Assembly: GCF_003226325.1 (NCBI RefSeq)
Contig: NZ_PDOD01000001.1
Span: 558,001-622,000 of the forward strand
Length of the DNA: 64,000 bases
From: Salipaludibacillus keqinensis
Lineage (GTDB): Bacteria; Bacillota; Bacilli; Bacillales; Salisediminibacteriaceae
Direction: 5' to 3'
Shown: piece by piece, positions 17,164-27,018 of the stretch
How positions within the stretch are numbered: position 1 is the first letter of the stretch
How the letters are laid out: every line of letters starts with the position of its first letter
Made by a program: the position numbers and the translations under genes
The notes under the pieces: model-generated
Database searches by the model: none
The model's input: only the letters and a program-made list of their open reading frames with translations
Told to the model about the DNA's origin: nothing

Positions 17164-17190
17164 GTCCCTTGGGCAGGCGTTTTAATTTTA
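17158..17190 (+). terminator. trp attenuator (TRAP-controlled terminator)
   Basis: Ten-pair stem ACGTCTGTCC / GGGCAGGCGT (two G-T pairs), 3-base loop CTT, followed by TTTAATTTTA. It lies directly after the TRAP site. Confidence 0.85.
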
Positions 17191-17235
17191 ATGATCTCTA
17201 CTGACGTTGCAAGAATACGTTTAGATTTTTTAGTG

Positions 17236-17290
17236 AAGGAATATTATGAAGGTTGCTTTTATCCGAAGCAACGACTCCATTCCTTTTTTT
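17236..17290 (+). promoter_or_regulatory. Second structured element in the trp leader
   Basis: An outer stem AAGGAAT (17236-17242) / ATTCCTT (17279-17285) encloses a 7-pair hairpin GTTGCTT / AAGCAAC (17252-17272). Seven T residues end it, so it could act as a second terminator or as a TRAP-responsive fold. Role is inferred. Confidence 0.4.
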
Positions 17291-17317
17291 GCCCCCTTCT
17301 TCCTCATACTTCAGTCT

Positions 17318-17336
17318 TCCTCATTTTACTGAGAGG
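17318..17336 (+). promoter_or_regulatory. Possible trpE ribosome-site-sequestering hairpin
   Basis: TCCTCA at 17318-17323 can pair with TGAGAGG at 17330-17336 (one bulged A). The right arm is the trpE ribosome site GAGAGGTGA. In B. subtilis, TRAP-bound read-through RNA folds a hairpin of this kind to lower trpE translation. Confidence 0.45.
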
Positions 17337-17346
17337 TGATGAGCAA

Positions 17347-18846
17347 ATGATAACCATGTCACGAGAAGAGTTTGACGCTGAAGCAAGAGCATTTCATACA
17401 ATTTCCATGTCTGCAAAAGTATTTGCGGATACAAAAACCCCTATACAACTTTTTCATTTATTTAACGAAGAGGCCGCTTTTTTACTGGAAAGTAAAGATC
17501 CTCTTTCACCATGGTCGAATTATTCTTTCATCGGTTTAAACCCGAAATATTTTATTGAAGATGAAGACGAAGCCTTTGTCTTCAAAAACCAACAAAAAGA
17601 AATCATCTGTAGAGAAAATATCTTCCAACAAGCTTGGGAGAAAGCTTTAGCCTATATCAATGTTTCACCTAAGACTCCTGATCTTCCTTTTCCTGGGGGA
17701 GCAGTTGGTTATCTTGGTTTTGAAGCTTATCATTTTTATGAGCCTAGAGTAGCCTCACAGAACACTAATGATAATGATGTTTTCTTTATGTTTTGCGAGA
17801 CAATCTTGGCTTATCATCATGAGAAAGAAGAATTAACAGTGGTTCATTTACAAGATGTAGAACCTGATGAAGCTTATGAAATCGGTAAAAAGAGAATTCA
17901 TGAGATTTTACTTAAAATTGAACAAGAAGTAGCTGATCCTGTTACGATGACACCATTAAGTGATTCATTGGACGAAGACTTATTTGAACATGTCACATCT
18001 AATTACTCAAAAGTATCTTATATGGAAGATGTTAATAAAATTAAAGAATACATTGCTGCAGGGGATATTTTTCAAGCTGTATTGTCACAAAGATTCGAAC
18101 TACCTGTTCAATCAGATGGCTTATCTCTTTATCGCGTATTAAGAAAAATCAACCCTTCTCCATATCTTTATTATATTCGGTGCAATGGACAAGAAATCAT
18201 CGGAAGTTCACCTGAACGCCTTGTAAAAGTAGATGAAGACAAGGAGTTGGAGATTCATCCAATTGCCGGAACAAGAAAAAGAGGCAAAGATGATAAAGAG
18301 GATCAAGCGTTGGCAGCTGATCTATTGGCAGATGAAAAAGAACGGGCAGAACATTTGATGTTGGTAGATTTAGCTAGAAATGATATTGGCAGAGTCAGTG
18401 AGTATGGTTCTGTAGCTGTTAAAGATATGATGCATGTGTCATATTTTTCACATGTGATGCATTTAACGACAAAAGTGACAGGACAACTTAAGAAGAAAGC
18501 ACACCCATTTGAAGCATTGTTTTCTACGCATCCGGCCGGTACTGTGTCGGGAGCACCTAAAGTTCGAGCGGTAGAAATCATTCAACAGTTAGAGCAGAGT
18601 AGAAGAGGAGTTTATGCTGGTGCGATTGCCTATTGCGGATACAACGAAGTCATCGATTCTTGTATTGCGATTCGAACAATTGTCCTAGATCAAGAAGTCG
18701 CGTATGTGCAAGCAGGGGCAGGCATTGTTCAAGATTCAGTACCGGAAAGCGAGTATGAAGAGACAAGAAATAAAGCGAAGGCTTTAATATATGCCATTAA
18801 ATTAGCTGAGATGAGGTATCAACAAGAGGAGGTCACAAAGAGATGA
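17347..18846 (+). CDS. trpE: Anthranilate synthase component I
   Basis: Chorismate plus ammonia to anthranilate, first step of tryptophan synthesis. The 499-residue protein has the LLESKDPLSPWSNYSFIGL feedback-site region near residue 40 and the catalytic chorismate-binding domain with GDIFQAVLSQRF, IIGSSPERLV, HPIAGTRKRG, LVDLARNDIGR and HPAGTVSGAPKVRA. The start is ATG 17347 behind GAGAGGTGAT; the frame stays open back to 17191 but that part has no ribosome site and is not TrpE-like. No trpG is here; as in B. subtilis the amidotransferase subunit is presumably encoded with folate genes. Overlaps trpD by 4 bases. Confidence 0.96.
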   Translation: MITMSREEFDAEARAFHTISMSAKVFADTKTPIQLFHLFNEEAAFLLESKDPLSPWSNYSFIGLNPKYFIEDEDEAFVFKNQQKEIICRENIFQQAWEKALAYINVSPKTPDLPFPGGAVGYLGFEAYHFYEPRVASQNTNDNDVFFMFCETILAYHHEKEELTVVHLQDVEPDEAYEIGKKRIHEILLKIEQEVADPVTMTPLSDSLDEDLFEHVTSNYSKVSYMEDVNKIKEYIAAGDIFQAVLSQRFELPVQSDGLSLYRVLRKINPSPYLYYIRCNGQEIIGSSPERLVKVDEDKELEIHPIAGTRKRGKDDKEDQALAADLLADEKERAEHLMLVDLARNDIGRVSEYGSVAVKDMMHVSYFSHVMHLTTKVTGQLKKKAHPFEALFSTHPAGTVSGAPKVRAVEIIQQLEQSRRGVYAGAIAYCGYNEVIDSCIAIRTIVLDQEVAYVQAGAGIVQDSVPESEYEETRNKAKALIYAIKLAEMRYQQEEVTKR

Positions 18847-19859
18847 GCCGAGAATTAGATAAAATCATGGTGAATGAAACGCTAACAGAGAGAGAAGCAG
18901 AAGTTCTGGTCATGGAGATGATGGAAGGAAGTCTTTCTCATGAGAAAGTAGCAGCGATCTTATCCATTCTTCAATACCGTGGAGAGACCGTTGATGAAAT
19001 TACCGGTTTTGCTAAAGGGATGCAACAAAAAAGTACACAGATTACACTTCCTTATCCATTATTGGATACGTGCGGTACAGGAGGAGATGGTGCGAATACG
19101 TTCAATATTTCTACGGCTGTGGCCATCTTATTGAGTTCTATGAAGGTTAACGTTGCCAAGCACGGAAATCGCAGCGTGTCTTCAAAAACCGGGAGTGCTG
19201 ATGTGTTAGAAGAATTGGGCATTCCTTTTCAACAGAACCAAGAAGAAGCAAGAGCTATGCTTGAAAAACACCACCTTTCTTTTCTGTTTGCTCCAGACTA
19301 TCATCGTGCTATGAAACATGTGGCACCTGTTAGAAAAGCTTTAGGGATGAAAACGATCTTTAATTTGCTTGGTCCTTTAACGAATCCTGCAGGAGCCAGT
19401 CACAGGATCATAGGGGTTTACGACCATCAATCGGCCAGAAAAATGGCAGAAGCTTCACTAAGATTAAATATCGAACGAGCTATTTTTGTTTGTGGAGAAG
19501 ACGGATTAGATGAAATTACTGTTCAAGGCAAGACTTCAATCATTGAAGTTCATAATCAATCTATTCGTGAATTTTCTTTTTCACCTGAAGATGCTGGGCT
19601 TGCTAAACATCCCTTGACAGGCGCATTAGTAGAAACCCCTAAAGAAAGTGCGACGCTTATTCAAGATATATTTCTTAATAACGCACCAGATGAGGCGAGA
19701 GACTTGGTCTTGTTAAACGCTGGTGCTGGACTATACGTTCAAGGAAGAGTATCGTCGATTGCAGAAGGGGTAAAACAATGTCAAAAGGCATTAGGACCTC
19801 AAGTAACAAAACATCTTGAAGCGTTAAGAAATGAGAAAGGAGCATCGACTACGGTATGA
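18843..19859 (+). CDS. trpD: Anthranilate phosphoribosyltransferase
   Basis: Joins anthranilate with PRPP. The 338-residue protein shows the PRPP-binding loop DTCGTGGDGANTFNIST near residue 78, KHGNRSVSSKTGSADVLEELG near residue 105 and the second metal motif DGLDEIT near residue 222. Normal length. Translationally coupled: ATGA overlaps with trpE upstream and trpC downstream, 4 bases each. Confidence 0.97.
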   Translation: MSRELDKIMVNETLTEREAEVLVMEMMEGSLSHEKVAAILSILQYRGETVDEITGFAKGMQQKSTQITLPYPLLDTCGTGGDGANTFNISTAVAILLSSMKVNVAKHGNRSVSSKTGSADVLEELGIPFQQNQEEARAMLEKHHLSFLFAPDYHRAMKHVAPVRKALGMKTIFNLLGPLTNPAGASHRIIGVYDHQSARKMAEASLRLNIERAIFVCGEDGLDEITVQGKTSIIEVHNQSIREFSFSPEDAGLAKHPLTGALVETPKESATLIQDIFLNNAPDEARDLVLLNAGAGLYVQGRVSSIAEGVKQCQKALGPQVTKHLEALRNEKGASTTV

Positions 19860-20632
19860 CTATATTAGACCGAATTGTTGAGAAGAAAAAGGAAGAATTA
19901 AACTCCTTACTTATACCCAGCGAGCGTCAAGTAGATAAGAGAAAAATTTCATTATCAGAGTCAATTGCTAAAGCGGTTCATCCTTTAGGTGTCATTGCTG
20001 AAGTAAAGAAAGCCAGTCCATCAAAAGGCATATTAACAACTGATTTTCGACCAGTGTCCATTGCTAAATCGTACGAAGAGCTTCAAGTAGCTGGAATTTC
20101 AGTGTTAACGGATGAAGAGTTTTTTCAAGGGCACCCTCTTTTTTTAACAGACATAAAAAAAGAAGTTAATATTCCCATCCTCCGAAAAGATTTCATTATT
20201 CACGATAAACAAGTCACTTACTCTGATCGGATCGGAGCCGATGCGATATTGTTAATCGCAGCCATCTTGGACGGTACACAATTGGCTGAGTTGCACCAAC
20301 AAGCTGTTGAACTGGGCCTCGATGTTTTAGTTGAAGTTCATGACGAACAAGAGTTAGAGAAGGTCCTCACTCATGTGACGCCTGCGATGATAGGTGTGAA
20401 TAATCGTGATTTGTCTACGTTTGAGACAGACCTTGCAACAACTGAGCGCCTGAATGCGCTTATTCCCGACGATGTACAGCTTATTAGTGAAAGTGGCATT
20501 CATTCAAACAAAGACGTGAATTTTTTAAGACAAGCTAAAGTAGACGGTTTACTTGTTGGAGAAGGCTTCATGAAGAGCCATAATAAAAAGGCGTTCTTAG
20601 ACTCACTCTTTCGTACGGAGGATTGTAAATGA
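19856..20632 (+). CDS. trpC: Indole-3-glycerol phosphate synthase
   Basis: Closes the indole ring from CdRP. The 258-residue TIM-barrel protein shows [14 protein letters not shown] near residue 47 (catalytic Lys), [10 protein letters not shown] near residue 83, the RKDFIIH strand near residue 110, [12 protein letters not shown] near 179 and SESGI near 207. It is not fused to trpF, unlike in enteric bacteria; trpF is fused instead to the next gene. ATGA-type overlaps on both sides. Confidence 0.97.
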   Translation: MTILDRIVEKKKEELNSLLIPSERQVDKRKISLSESIAKAVHPLGVIAEVKKASPSKGILTTDFRPVSIAKSYEELQVAGISVLTDEEFFQGHPLFLTDIKKEVNIPILRKDFIIHDKQVTYSDRIGADAILLIAAILDGTQLAELHQQAVELGLDVLVEVHDEQELEKVLTHVTPAMIGVNNRDLSTFETDLATTERLNALIPDDVQLISESGIHSNKDVNFLRQAKVDGLLVGEGFMKSHNKKAFLDSLFRTEDCK

Positions 20633-22458
20633 ATCCAATAGTTAAATTCTGTGGAATGAGATCTTTTGAAGATTATCAGAAGGCTGTATCCACTGAAGCC
20701 AGTATGATCGGGTTTATTTTCGCTCCAAGCAAAAGACAAGTGAAAGCAGCTGATGTCTCTGAATGGACACGTGCTAAGCCGTACAAGGCTCACCAGCAGT
20801 TAGTAGGGGTGTTTGTAAATGAATCCGTTGATAAAATGGTTCAGCAATCAATCGAAGCAGGGCTTCATATTGTACAATGCCACGGTTCAGAAACAATCGA
20901 GGAAGTAACTGCAGTGAAAAAGGGAACCGGAGCGCTCGTCTATAAAACGATCCATCATCATGAGGGAGCTTTAGAAGAGATGCGCCAGTACCGTGATATT
21001 GCCGATGGTTTCGTGGTCGATACGAAGACCCAAGATGCTTGGGGAGGAACCGGTGTGACATTTGATTGGCAGGCCATTCCTAAATACACAGAAGAAGCTA
21101 ATCGACAAAATGTCCCATGTTTAATTGCTGGAGGCGTCACCGTTGATAATCTTGCAAAGCTGCAAAGGTACCGCCCCTTAGGAATTGATGTTTCTTCTGG
21201 GATAGAATCAGATGAGAAAAAGGACGAAAGGAAGATGATGGCCATGACGAAAGCAGTAAATAACACATACCAAGCGCCAGACTATTTAGGAAGGTTTGGT
21301 CCGTTCGGTGGGAAATATGTGCCAGAGACATTAATGTTTGCTTTAGAGGAATTAGAAAAGGCCTATGAATCGATTCGACATGATGAAGAATTTGCTCGCC
21401 AACTTCATAAAGAACTGAAGGAATATTCAGGGAGACCGACAGCTCTAACCCATGCGGAAAGACTATCTGATCATTATGGTGGAGCGACGATTTACTTGAA
21501 ACGGGAAGATTTAAACCATACGGGGGCTCATAAGATTAACAATGCCCTGGCTCAAGGGCTCTTAGCCAAAAAAATGGGCAAAACACAGATCATAGCTGAA
21601 ACGGGTGCTGGCCAGCATGGTGTGGCATCTGCAACGGTCGCTGCTAGGTTTGGCATGTCTTGTAAAGTATTTATGGGAGCAGAAGATATTCGCAGGCAAG
21701 AACTGAACGTTTTTCGCATGAGACTGTTAGGTGCAGAGGTCATTGAAGTTCACTCAGGTGGAAAAACATTAAAGGATGCAACAAATGAAGCTATTCGTCA
21801 TTGGGTAGCAAATGTTCATGATACCTTTTACTTGATTGGAAGCGTAGTCGGCCCTCATCCCTACCCGATGATGGTACGAGATTTCCAGAGCATCATCGGT
21901 GAGGAAAGCAAAAAACAAATGAACGAGCGAATTGGAAAACTTCCAGATGAAATCGTCGCTTGTGTTGGCGGAGGAAGCAATGCCATGGGGATGTTTTACC
22001 CTTTCATTAACGATGATGTTAAATTAACAGGTATTGAAGCAGCAGGCAAGGGAACGGAAACGCCTGAACATGCAGCGACCTTAACAAAAGGTAGGAAAGG
22101 TGTGCTTCATGGATCTCTGTCTTATCTTCTCCAAGATGAGGATGGAAATATTATTGAACCTTATTCAATCTCTGCTGGACTTGACTATCCGGGTATTGGA
22201 CCAGAGCACGCCCATTTACGAGATATAGGTCGAGTGAAGTATGAAGCTGTTACAGATGATGAAGCGATGGCAGCTTTACAAGACTTATGCCAGTTTGAAG
22301 GGATTCTCCCTGCAATAGAGACGGCACATGCTCTAGCTTATGTGAAACAAAATGCACAACGCATGTCAAAAGACCAAGTGTTGCTCGTCTGTCTATCAGG
22401 CCGAGGGGACAAGGATGTTCATACGATTCAGCAAGTGCTAGGGGGAGATAACCAATGA
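20629..22458 (+). CDS. trpFB: Fused phosphoribosylanthranilate isomerase / tryptophan synthase beta (TrpF-TrpB)
   Basis: One 609-residue frame holds two enzymes. Residues 1 to about 205 are TrpF: VKFCGM with catalytic Cys8, FVVDTK with Asp131, IAGGV near 166 and the terminal helix [14 protein letters not shown]. From about residue 206 it is Trp[15 protein letters not shown], then [16 protein letters not shown] with the pyridoxal-phosphate Lys302, AETGAGQHG and the phosphate loop [10 protein letters not shown]. Both halves look complete, and there is no linker. An AAAGGAAG ribosome-like site at 21227-21234 lies 9 bases before an in-frame ATG at 21244 that would give a normal TrpB start ([10 protein letters not shown]), so free TrpB may also be made. 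Overlaps trpC and trpA by 4 bases. Confidence 0.93.
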   Translation: MNPIVKFCGMRSFEDYQKAVSTEASMIGFIFAPSKRQVKAADVSEWTRAKPYKAHQQLVGVFVNESVDKMVQQSIEAGLHIVQCHGSETIEEVTAVKKGTGALVYKTIHHHEGALEEMRQYRDIADGFVVDTKTQDAWGGTGVTFDWQAIPKYTEEANRQNVPCLIAGGVTVDNLAKLQRYRPLGIDVSSGIESDEKKDERKMMAMTKAVNNTYQAPDYLGRFGPFGGKYVPETLMFALEELEKAYESIRHDEEFARQLHKELKEYSGRPTALTHAERLSDHYGGATIYLKREDLNHTGAHKINNALAQGLLAKKMGKTQIIAETGAGQHGVASATVAARFGMSCKVFMGAEDIRRQELNVFRMRLLGAEVIEVHSGGKTLKDATNEAIRHWVANVHDTFYLIGSVVGPHPYPMMVRDFQSIIGEESKKQMNERIGKLPDEIVACVGGGSNAMGMFYPFINDDVKLTGIEAAGKGTETPEHAATLTKGRKGVLHGSLSYLLQDEDGNIIEPYSISAGLDYPGIGPEHAHLRDIGRVKYEAVTDDEAMAALQDLCQFEGILPAIETAHALAYVKQNAQRMSKDQVLLVCLSGRGDKDVHTIQQVLGGDNQ

Positions 22459-23252
22459 ACAAACTGACTGAAGAGCGCTTCCAAAAAAAAGAAAACAGAT
22501 TTGTCCCTTATATCATGAGCTGTCACCCAACATATGAAGCTTCGATTGAAATTGCCTTAACTTTGCAAGAAGCAGGAGTTGACGCTATCGAATGGGGCGT
22601 CCCGTTCAGTGATCCATTGGCTGATGGGCCTGTTATTCAACAGGCTGGAGATCGGGCACGAAAAGCAGGGGGAAGCTTAAGAAAGGCTCTTGAAGGTATG
22701 AAAGAAGCGCGACAACAGGGGCTCCAAGCACCAGTCGTTTTATTTACTTATGTGAATCCTGTTTTATCAGTCGGGTTTGAAAAGGTTATTGAAGGGATGA
22801 AAGAGGCAGAAATTGATGGAATTTTAATTCCGGACTTGCCTTTTGAAGAAAGTGAAGAACTTCGTAAGCTTTGTAATGAAGCGGGTATTTCTTTGATTTC
22901 TTTAATTGCCCCAAGTTCTAGTCACCGTATGGAGAAAATTAGCCGTCTTGGAGACGGATTCTTGTATTATGTTACTTCTCTAGGTGTCACAGGTACTCGT
23001 CAAAGTTTCTCCGACCAGATCTCTCATTCAATTAATGAATTGAAAAAGACAGCCACCGTGCCAGTTTTAGCCGGTTTCGGGATTTCTACACGAGATCAAG
23101 TAAGGCATTTTCAATCTATTGCCGACGGAGTTATCGTCGGAAGTGCTCTCGTTCGTTTTATCGGAGAACGGGAACAAGCATTACTAAGTGAAAATGAAAG
23201 CAAAGAAGCGCTTAAAGAGATAAAAGAGTTTGTACAAGAACTCATTTCGTAA
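22455..23252 (+). CDS. trpA: Tryptophan synthase alpha subunit
   Basis: Cleaves indole-3-glycerol phosphate and passes indole to TrpB. The 265-residue TIM barrel has the catalytic glutamate and aspartate in [20 protein letters not shown] near residues 44-62, [13 protein letters not shown] near 120, [12 protein letters not shown] near 171 and the phosphate site GFGIST near 208. It starts 4 bases inside trpFB, and the TrpB partner would have to bind TrpA while carrying a TrpF domain at its N-terminus. Confidence 0.97.
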   Translation: MNKLTEERFQKKENRFVPYIMSCHPTYEASIEIALTLQEAGVDAIEWGVPFSDPLADGPVIQQAGDRARKAGGSLRKALEGMKEARQQGLQAPVVLFTYVNPVLSVGFEKVIEGMKEAEIDGILIPDLPFEESEELRKLCNEAGISLISLIAPSSSHRMEKISRLGDGFLYYVTSLGVTGTRQSFSDQISHSINELKKTATVPVLAGFGISTRDQVRHFQSIADGVIVGSALVRFIGEREQALLSENESKEALKEIKEFVQELIS

Positions 23253-23294
23253 TAGTATAGAGGATAAATATTATTGTAGCTGGAGGGGACGATA

Positions 23295-24377
23295 TTGAGA
23301 GTAAAAGAATCCATGGTTGGACTAACGCCATATCAGCCAGGCAAACCTATAGAAGAAGTAAAACGGGAACTGGGATTAGATGAAGTCATTAAGTTAGCTT
23401 CGAACGAAAACCCTTATGGTTGTTCACCGAGAGTAGAAAAAGCTATTCAAGAAGCATTTAAAGATATTGCCGTTTATCCAGACGGGTATGCAAGAGCGCT
23501 GCGGGAAAAAACCGCAGAAATGCTTGACGTCACTGAGGATCAACTGATATTCGGTAACGGTTCAGACGAAGTGATCCTGATTCTATGTAGGTCTGTTCTC
23601 ACAGCAGAGGATAATATAGTTACAGCCACACCGACATTTCCGCAATATCGTCATAATGCAGTCATTGAGGGAACTGAAGTCCGTGAAGTACCATTAACTG
23701 ATGGTGTCCACGATCTTGATGCTATGCTGGAGGCCATAGATGAACATACTAAAATGGTTTTCGTCTGTAACCCTAATAATCCCTCTGGTACTTATGTCAA
23801 TGCAAAAGCTTTTGAAACGTTTATAGAACAGGTTCCAGAGGATGTTCTCGTCATCAGTGATGAAGCTTACTTCGAATATGTCTCGGCGGAAGACTACCCA
23901 GATACTTTGCCATTATTGAAACAATTTCCTAATTTACTCATTTTACGCACGTTCTCAAAAGCTTATGGACTTGCCTCTTTAAGGGTTGGATATGGGGTTG
24001 GTCATCCAGACCTTATTAGAGCCATTGATCCTGGTCGGGAACCTTTTAACACGAATTCCATGGCCCAAGCAGCTGCCCTCTCGGCATTAGATGATGAAGA
24101 ATTTATTCAAGCATGCCATGATAAAAATAAGCAAGAAATGAAAAAATATGAAGATTTCTGTCATAACAATGGTTTCGCTTTTTATCCATCGCAAGCAAAT
24201 TTTATCTTAATGAATTTAAACAAGCCAGGTGGAGAGATATTTGATTATTTGCTCTCTAAAGGGTTTATCACTAGGAATGGTGAAGCCCTTGGGTTCCCCA
24301 CATCTGTTCGAATTACCTTAGGGACACCTGAACAAAATGATAAAATTATTACTGAATTAACCAAGTGGCTCGTATAG
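23295..24377 (+). CDS. hisC: Histidinol-phosphate aminotransferase
   Basis: Pyridoxal-phosphate enzyme of histidine synthesis that in Bacillus also transaminates aromatic keto acids, which explains its place in the aromatic operon. The 360-residue protein shows [12 protein letters not shown] near residue 34, GNGSDEVI near 86, [10 protein letters not shown] near 157, and the cofactor lysine in [17 protein letters not shown] near 219. The start is TTG 23295: the start MRVKES matches B. subtilis HisC, and GGAGGGGAC precedes it. Confidence 0.95.
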   Translation: MRVKESMVGLTPYQPGKPIEEVKRELGLDEVIKLASNENPYGCSPRVEKAIQEAFKDIAVYPDGYARALREKTAEMLDVTEDQLIFGNGSDEVILILCRSVLTAEDNIVTATPTFPQYRHNAVIEGTEVREVPLTDGVHDLDAMLEAIDEHTKMVFVCNPNNPSGTYVNAKAFETFIEQVPEDVLVISDEAYFEYVSAEDYPDTLPLLKQFPNLLILRTFSKAYGLASLRVGYGVGHPDLIRAIDPGREPFNTNSMAQAAALSALDDEEFIQACHDKNKQEMKKYEDFCHNNGFAFYPSQANFILMNLNKPGGEIFDYLLSKGFITRNGEALGFPTSVRITLGTPEQNDKIITELTKWLV

Positions 24378-24387
24378 GAGGATCATT

Positions 24388-25491
24388 GTGAGGAGACGAA
24401 TTTTAATTATTGGCTTGGGGCTGATCGGCGGGTCCCTTGCCTTAGCTGTAAAAAAAGGATACCCAGATACGACCATTATAGGCTATGATATTGATCCTCA
24501 AGCAAGTAAGCTGGCGAAAAGCTTACAGATAATCGATTCTAGTGTTTCAGATCTAGCCATAGAGGCACCACAGGCAGATGTGATTATTTTATCTGCTCCT
24601 GTTGAAAGTTCTATAAAAATAATAGATAAATTAGCTGAGATGCCACTTAAACAAGGATGTTTGATTACTGATGTGGGAAGCACGAAACAAACGGTTGTCG
24701 AGAAAGGAAATCAGCTTTTTGAGAAAGGCGTTTATTTCATAGGAGGCCACCCCATGGCAGGTTCTCATAAAACCGGTGTAGAAGCTTCCCGTGAAAGACT
24801 GTTTGAAAATGCCTTTTACATATTAACACCTACTTCAGAAGTTCCAAATTCAAAGATGATTCAGTTGCAAAATATTCTTAAAGCTACAAAAGCGAAGTTT
24901 ATAGAGTTGGACCCTGAAACCCATGACCGGTTCGCAGGACTCATAAGTCACCTGCCTCATATTATTGCTTCGGGATTAGTTCACCAAGTAGCGAGACAAG
25001 GAGAAAAGGAACCTCTCGTCTCTCAACTGGCTGCTGGAGGATTTCGGGATGTCACGAGAATTGCCTCGGCGTCCCCTGCAATGTGGCGAGATATTCTGCT
25101 TCATAATCGGGATACACTGCTAACTATGTTAGCAGATTGGAAAGAGATTATGCACGATGTAGAACAAATGATCATTGATGAAGATTCAGAGAAGATTTTT
25201 TCTTTTTTCGCAGAAGCTAAAAATACGAGAGATCAACTACCTTCAAAAAAGAAAGGTGCACTTATGCCCTTTTACGATCTCTTTGTTGATGTTCCAGACC
25301 ATCCAGGGGTCATCTCGGATGTGACTGCGTTATTAGCAGAAGCGGAGATAAGTATCACTAACATTCGTATTATTGAGGCAAGAGAAGATATTATGGGAGT
25401 TCTTCGATTAAGCTTTCGTTCAGAAGAAGACTTGAACCTAGCTAAAGAGAAATTAATAGACCAAATGTACGATACGTATGAAGCACCGTAA
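24388..25491 (+). CDS. tyrA: Prephenate dehydrogenase with C-terminal ACT domain
   Basis: NAD-dependent oxidation and decarboxylation of prephenate to 4-hydroxyphenylpyruvate for tyrosine. The 367-residue protein starts with a Rossmann motif [12 protein letters not shown], has the catalytic [16 protein letters not shown] near residue 118 and [13 protein letters not shown] near 187, and ends in an ACT domain from about residue 294 ([21 protein letters not shown]), likely for feedback by tyrosine. GTG start after AGGAGG, 10 bases behind hisC. Confidence 0.95.
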   Translation: MRRRILIIGLGLIGGSLALAVKKGYPDTTIIGYDIDPQASKLAKSLQIIDSSVSDLAIEAPQADVIILSAPVESSIKIIDKLAEMPLKQGCLITDVGSTKQTVVEKGNQLFEKGVYFIGGHPMAGSHKTGVEASRERLFENAFYILTPTSEVPNSKMIQLQNILKATKAKFIELDPETHDRFAGLISHLPHIIASGLVHQVARQGEKEPLVSQLAAGGFRDVTRIASASPAMWRDILLHNRDTLLTMLADWKEIMHDVEQMIIDEDSEKIFSFFAEAKNTRDQLPSKKKGALMPFYDLFVDVPDHPGVISDVTALLAEAEISITNIRIIEAREDIMGVLRLSFRSEEDLNLAKEKLIDQMYDTYEAP

Positions 25492-25507
25492 GAAGGGAGA
25501 AAAACCA

Positions 25508-26800
25508 TTGAATAAAACGGTAATGCCTCTTAAAAGTGGATTGCAAGGGAATATAACAATACCTGGAGACAAATCCATCAGTCATCGAGCTGTGTTATTT
25601 GCTTCGTTAGCTGAAGGAGAGACTAAGATCACAGGATTCCTTCGAGGAGAAGATTGTCTCAGTACGATTTCCTGTATGAAAAAATTAGGTGTAAATATTA
25701 CTGAGAATGACGATGAAATCATTGTAAATGGAAAAGGTTTGCATGGATTCACAGAACCAAATGAGATATTAAACGTCGGAAATTCAGGTACAACCATTCG
25801 ACTTCTATCAGGTGTGTTATCTGGGCAGCCGTTTTCTTCGGTATTAGTGGGAGATGATTCCATTGCTAAACGGCCTATGGGAAGGGTAACGGGTCCTTTA
25901 AAAATGATGGATGCGAAAATTGATGGGCGAAATGTAGCAGAATTTACTCCTTTACATATTAGGGGAGGTCAATTAAAAGGAATTCATTATCTTTCCCCGG
26001 TGGCAAGTGCTCAAGTGAAGTCAGCTATTTTATTAGCTGGCCTCTATGCAAAAGGGGAAACGAAAATTACAGAGCCACATAAGTCCCGTGATCATACAGA
26101 AAGAATGTTAGAGAGTTTCGGAGTGCGTGTAGAAGCAACGACAGACTCAGCTGCTATACATGGAGGTCAGGCGCTTACAGCGACAGATATACACGTGCCT
26201 GGAGATATTTCTTCAGCTGCTTTCATGCTCGTTGCTGGTGCAGTTGTCCCCGGAAGTGAGATTACCCTTCGAAATGTAGGGATGAATCCGACGAGAACAG
26301 GTATTATTGATGTTCTTCAAGCTATGGGAGCGGATTTGACCATCCATAATGAACGGTATCTTGGAGGTGAACCTTCCACGGATTTAACGATTCGTTATTC
26401 TTCTCTGACGGGTATAACGATTAGTGGCGAGCTTATTCCGAGACTTATTGATGAGATTCCTGCGATTGCTGTGCTAGCTTCTCAAGCCGAAGGGACGACG
26501 ATTATTCGAGATGCTGAAGAATTAAAAGTAAAAGAAACGAACAGAATTGATACAGTCGTTCATCAATTAGCCCAAATTGGCGTCTCAATTGAAGCAACAG
26601 AAGATGGGATGGTGATTCACGGTAAGTCGGACATCCACGGGGGAACTGTTCAAAGTTTCCACGACCATCGAATAGGCATGTCCATGGTATTGTGTGGATT
26701 GATCTCCACTGACGCTGTGATTGTTAAAGACACGGAGGCCATTGCTGTCTCATACCCAAGTTTCTTCGAAGATTTGCAACGATTATCAGGAGATAAATAA
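25508..26800 (+). CDS. aroA: 3-phosphoshikimate 1-carboxyvinyltransferase (EPSP synthase)
   Basis: Transfers enolpyruvate to shikimate-3-phosphate, the step before chorismate synthase (aroE in B. subtilis). The 430-residue protein has [16 protein letters not shown] near residue 19, [12 protein letters not shown] near 91, and [11 protein letters not shown] near 340. TTG 25508 is chosen as start: AAGGGAGA lies 7 bases before, and it gives the usual N-terminus; the longer ATG frame from 25478 overlaps tyrA. Last gene of the supraoperon, with a terminator behind it. Confidence 0.96.
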   Translation: MNKTVMPLKSGLQGNITIPGDKSISHRAVLFASLAEGETKITGFLRGEDCLSTISCMKKLGVNITENDDEIIVNGKGLHGFTEPNEILNVGNSGTTIRLLSGVLSGQPFSSVLVGDDSIAKRPMGRVTGPLKMMDAKIDGRNVAEFTPLHIRGGQLKGIHYLSPVASAQVKSAILLAGLYAKGETKITEPHKSRDHTERMLESFGVRVEATTDSAAIHGGQALTATDIHVPGDISSAAFMLVAGAVVPGSEITLRNVGMNPTRTGIIDVLQAMGADLTIHNERYLGGEPSTDLTIRYSSLTGITISGELIPRLIDEIPAIAVLASQAEGTTIIRDAEELKVKETNRIDTVVHQLAQIGVSIEATEDGMVIHGKSDIHGGTVQSFHDHRIGMSMVLCGLISTDAVIVKDTEAIAVSYPSFFEDLQRLSGDK

Positions 26801-26806
26801 TTGTAG

Positions 26807-26836
26807 AACCGTTACGTCAAAGGCGTAACGGTTTTT
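26807..26836 (+). terminator. Intrinsic terminator of the aromatic supraoperon
   Basis: Ten-base-pair perfect stem AACCGTTACG / CGTAACGGTT, loop TCAAAGG, then a T run. Confidence 0.92.
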
Positions 26837-27018
26837 CTCTGGGAGTGTTGAACGTTTGAGAGCAGAAAAAACGAGAGGAAGTCTCACGTTACCCTATGGT
26901 CAAAGCGAGTAGGGACGATTCAAAAGCAGCTAGAACCTATATCTATCAAACAGTATGACATATCTAATTGATTATCATCATAGCTTGTCAGTAAAGGAAC
27001 AAGACGGAGATGATAAAA

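Noticed and set aside
17191-17346. In-frame N-terminal extension of TrpE by 52 codons
   Set aside because: It begins directly after the attenuator without a ribosome site and does not resemble TrpE; the leader structures explain this stretch better.
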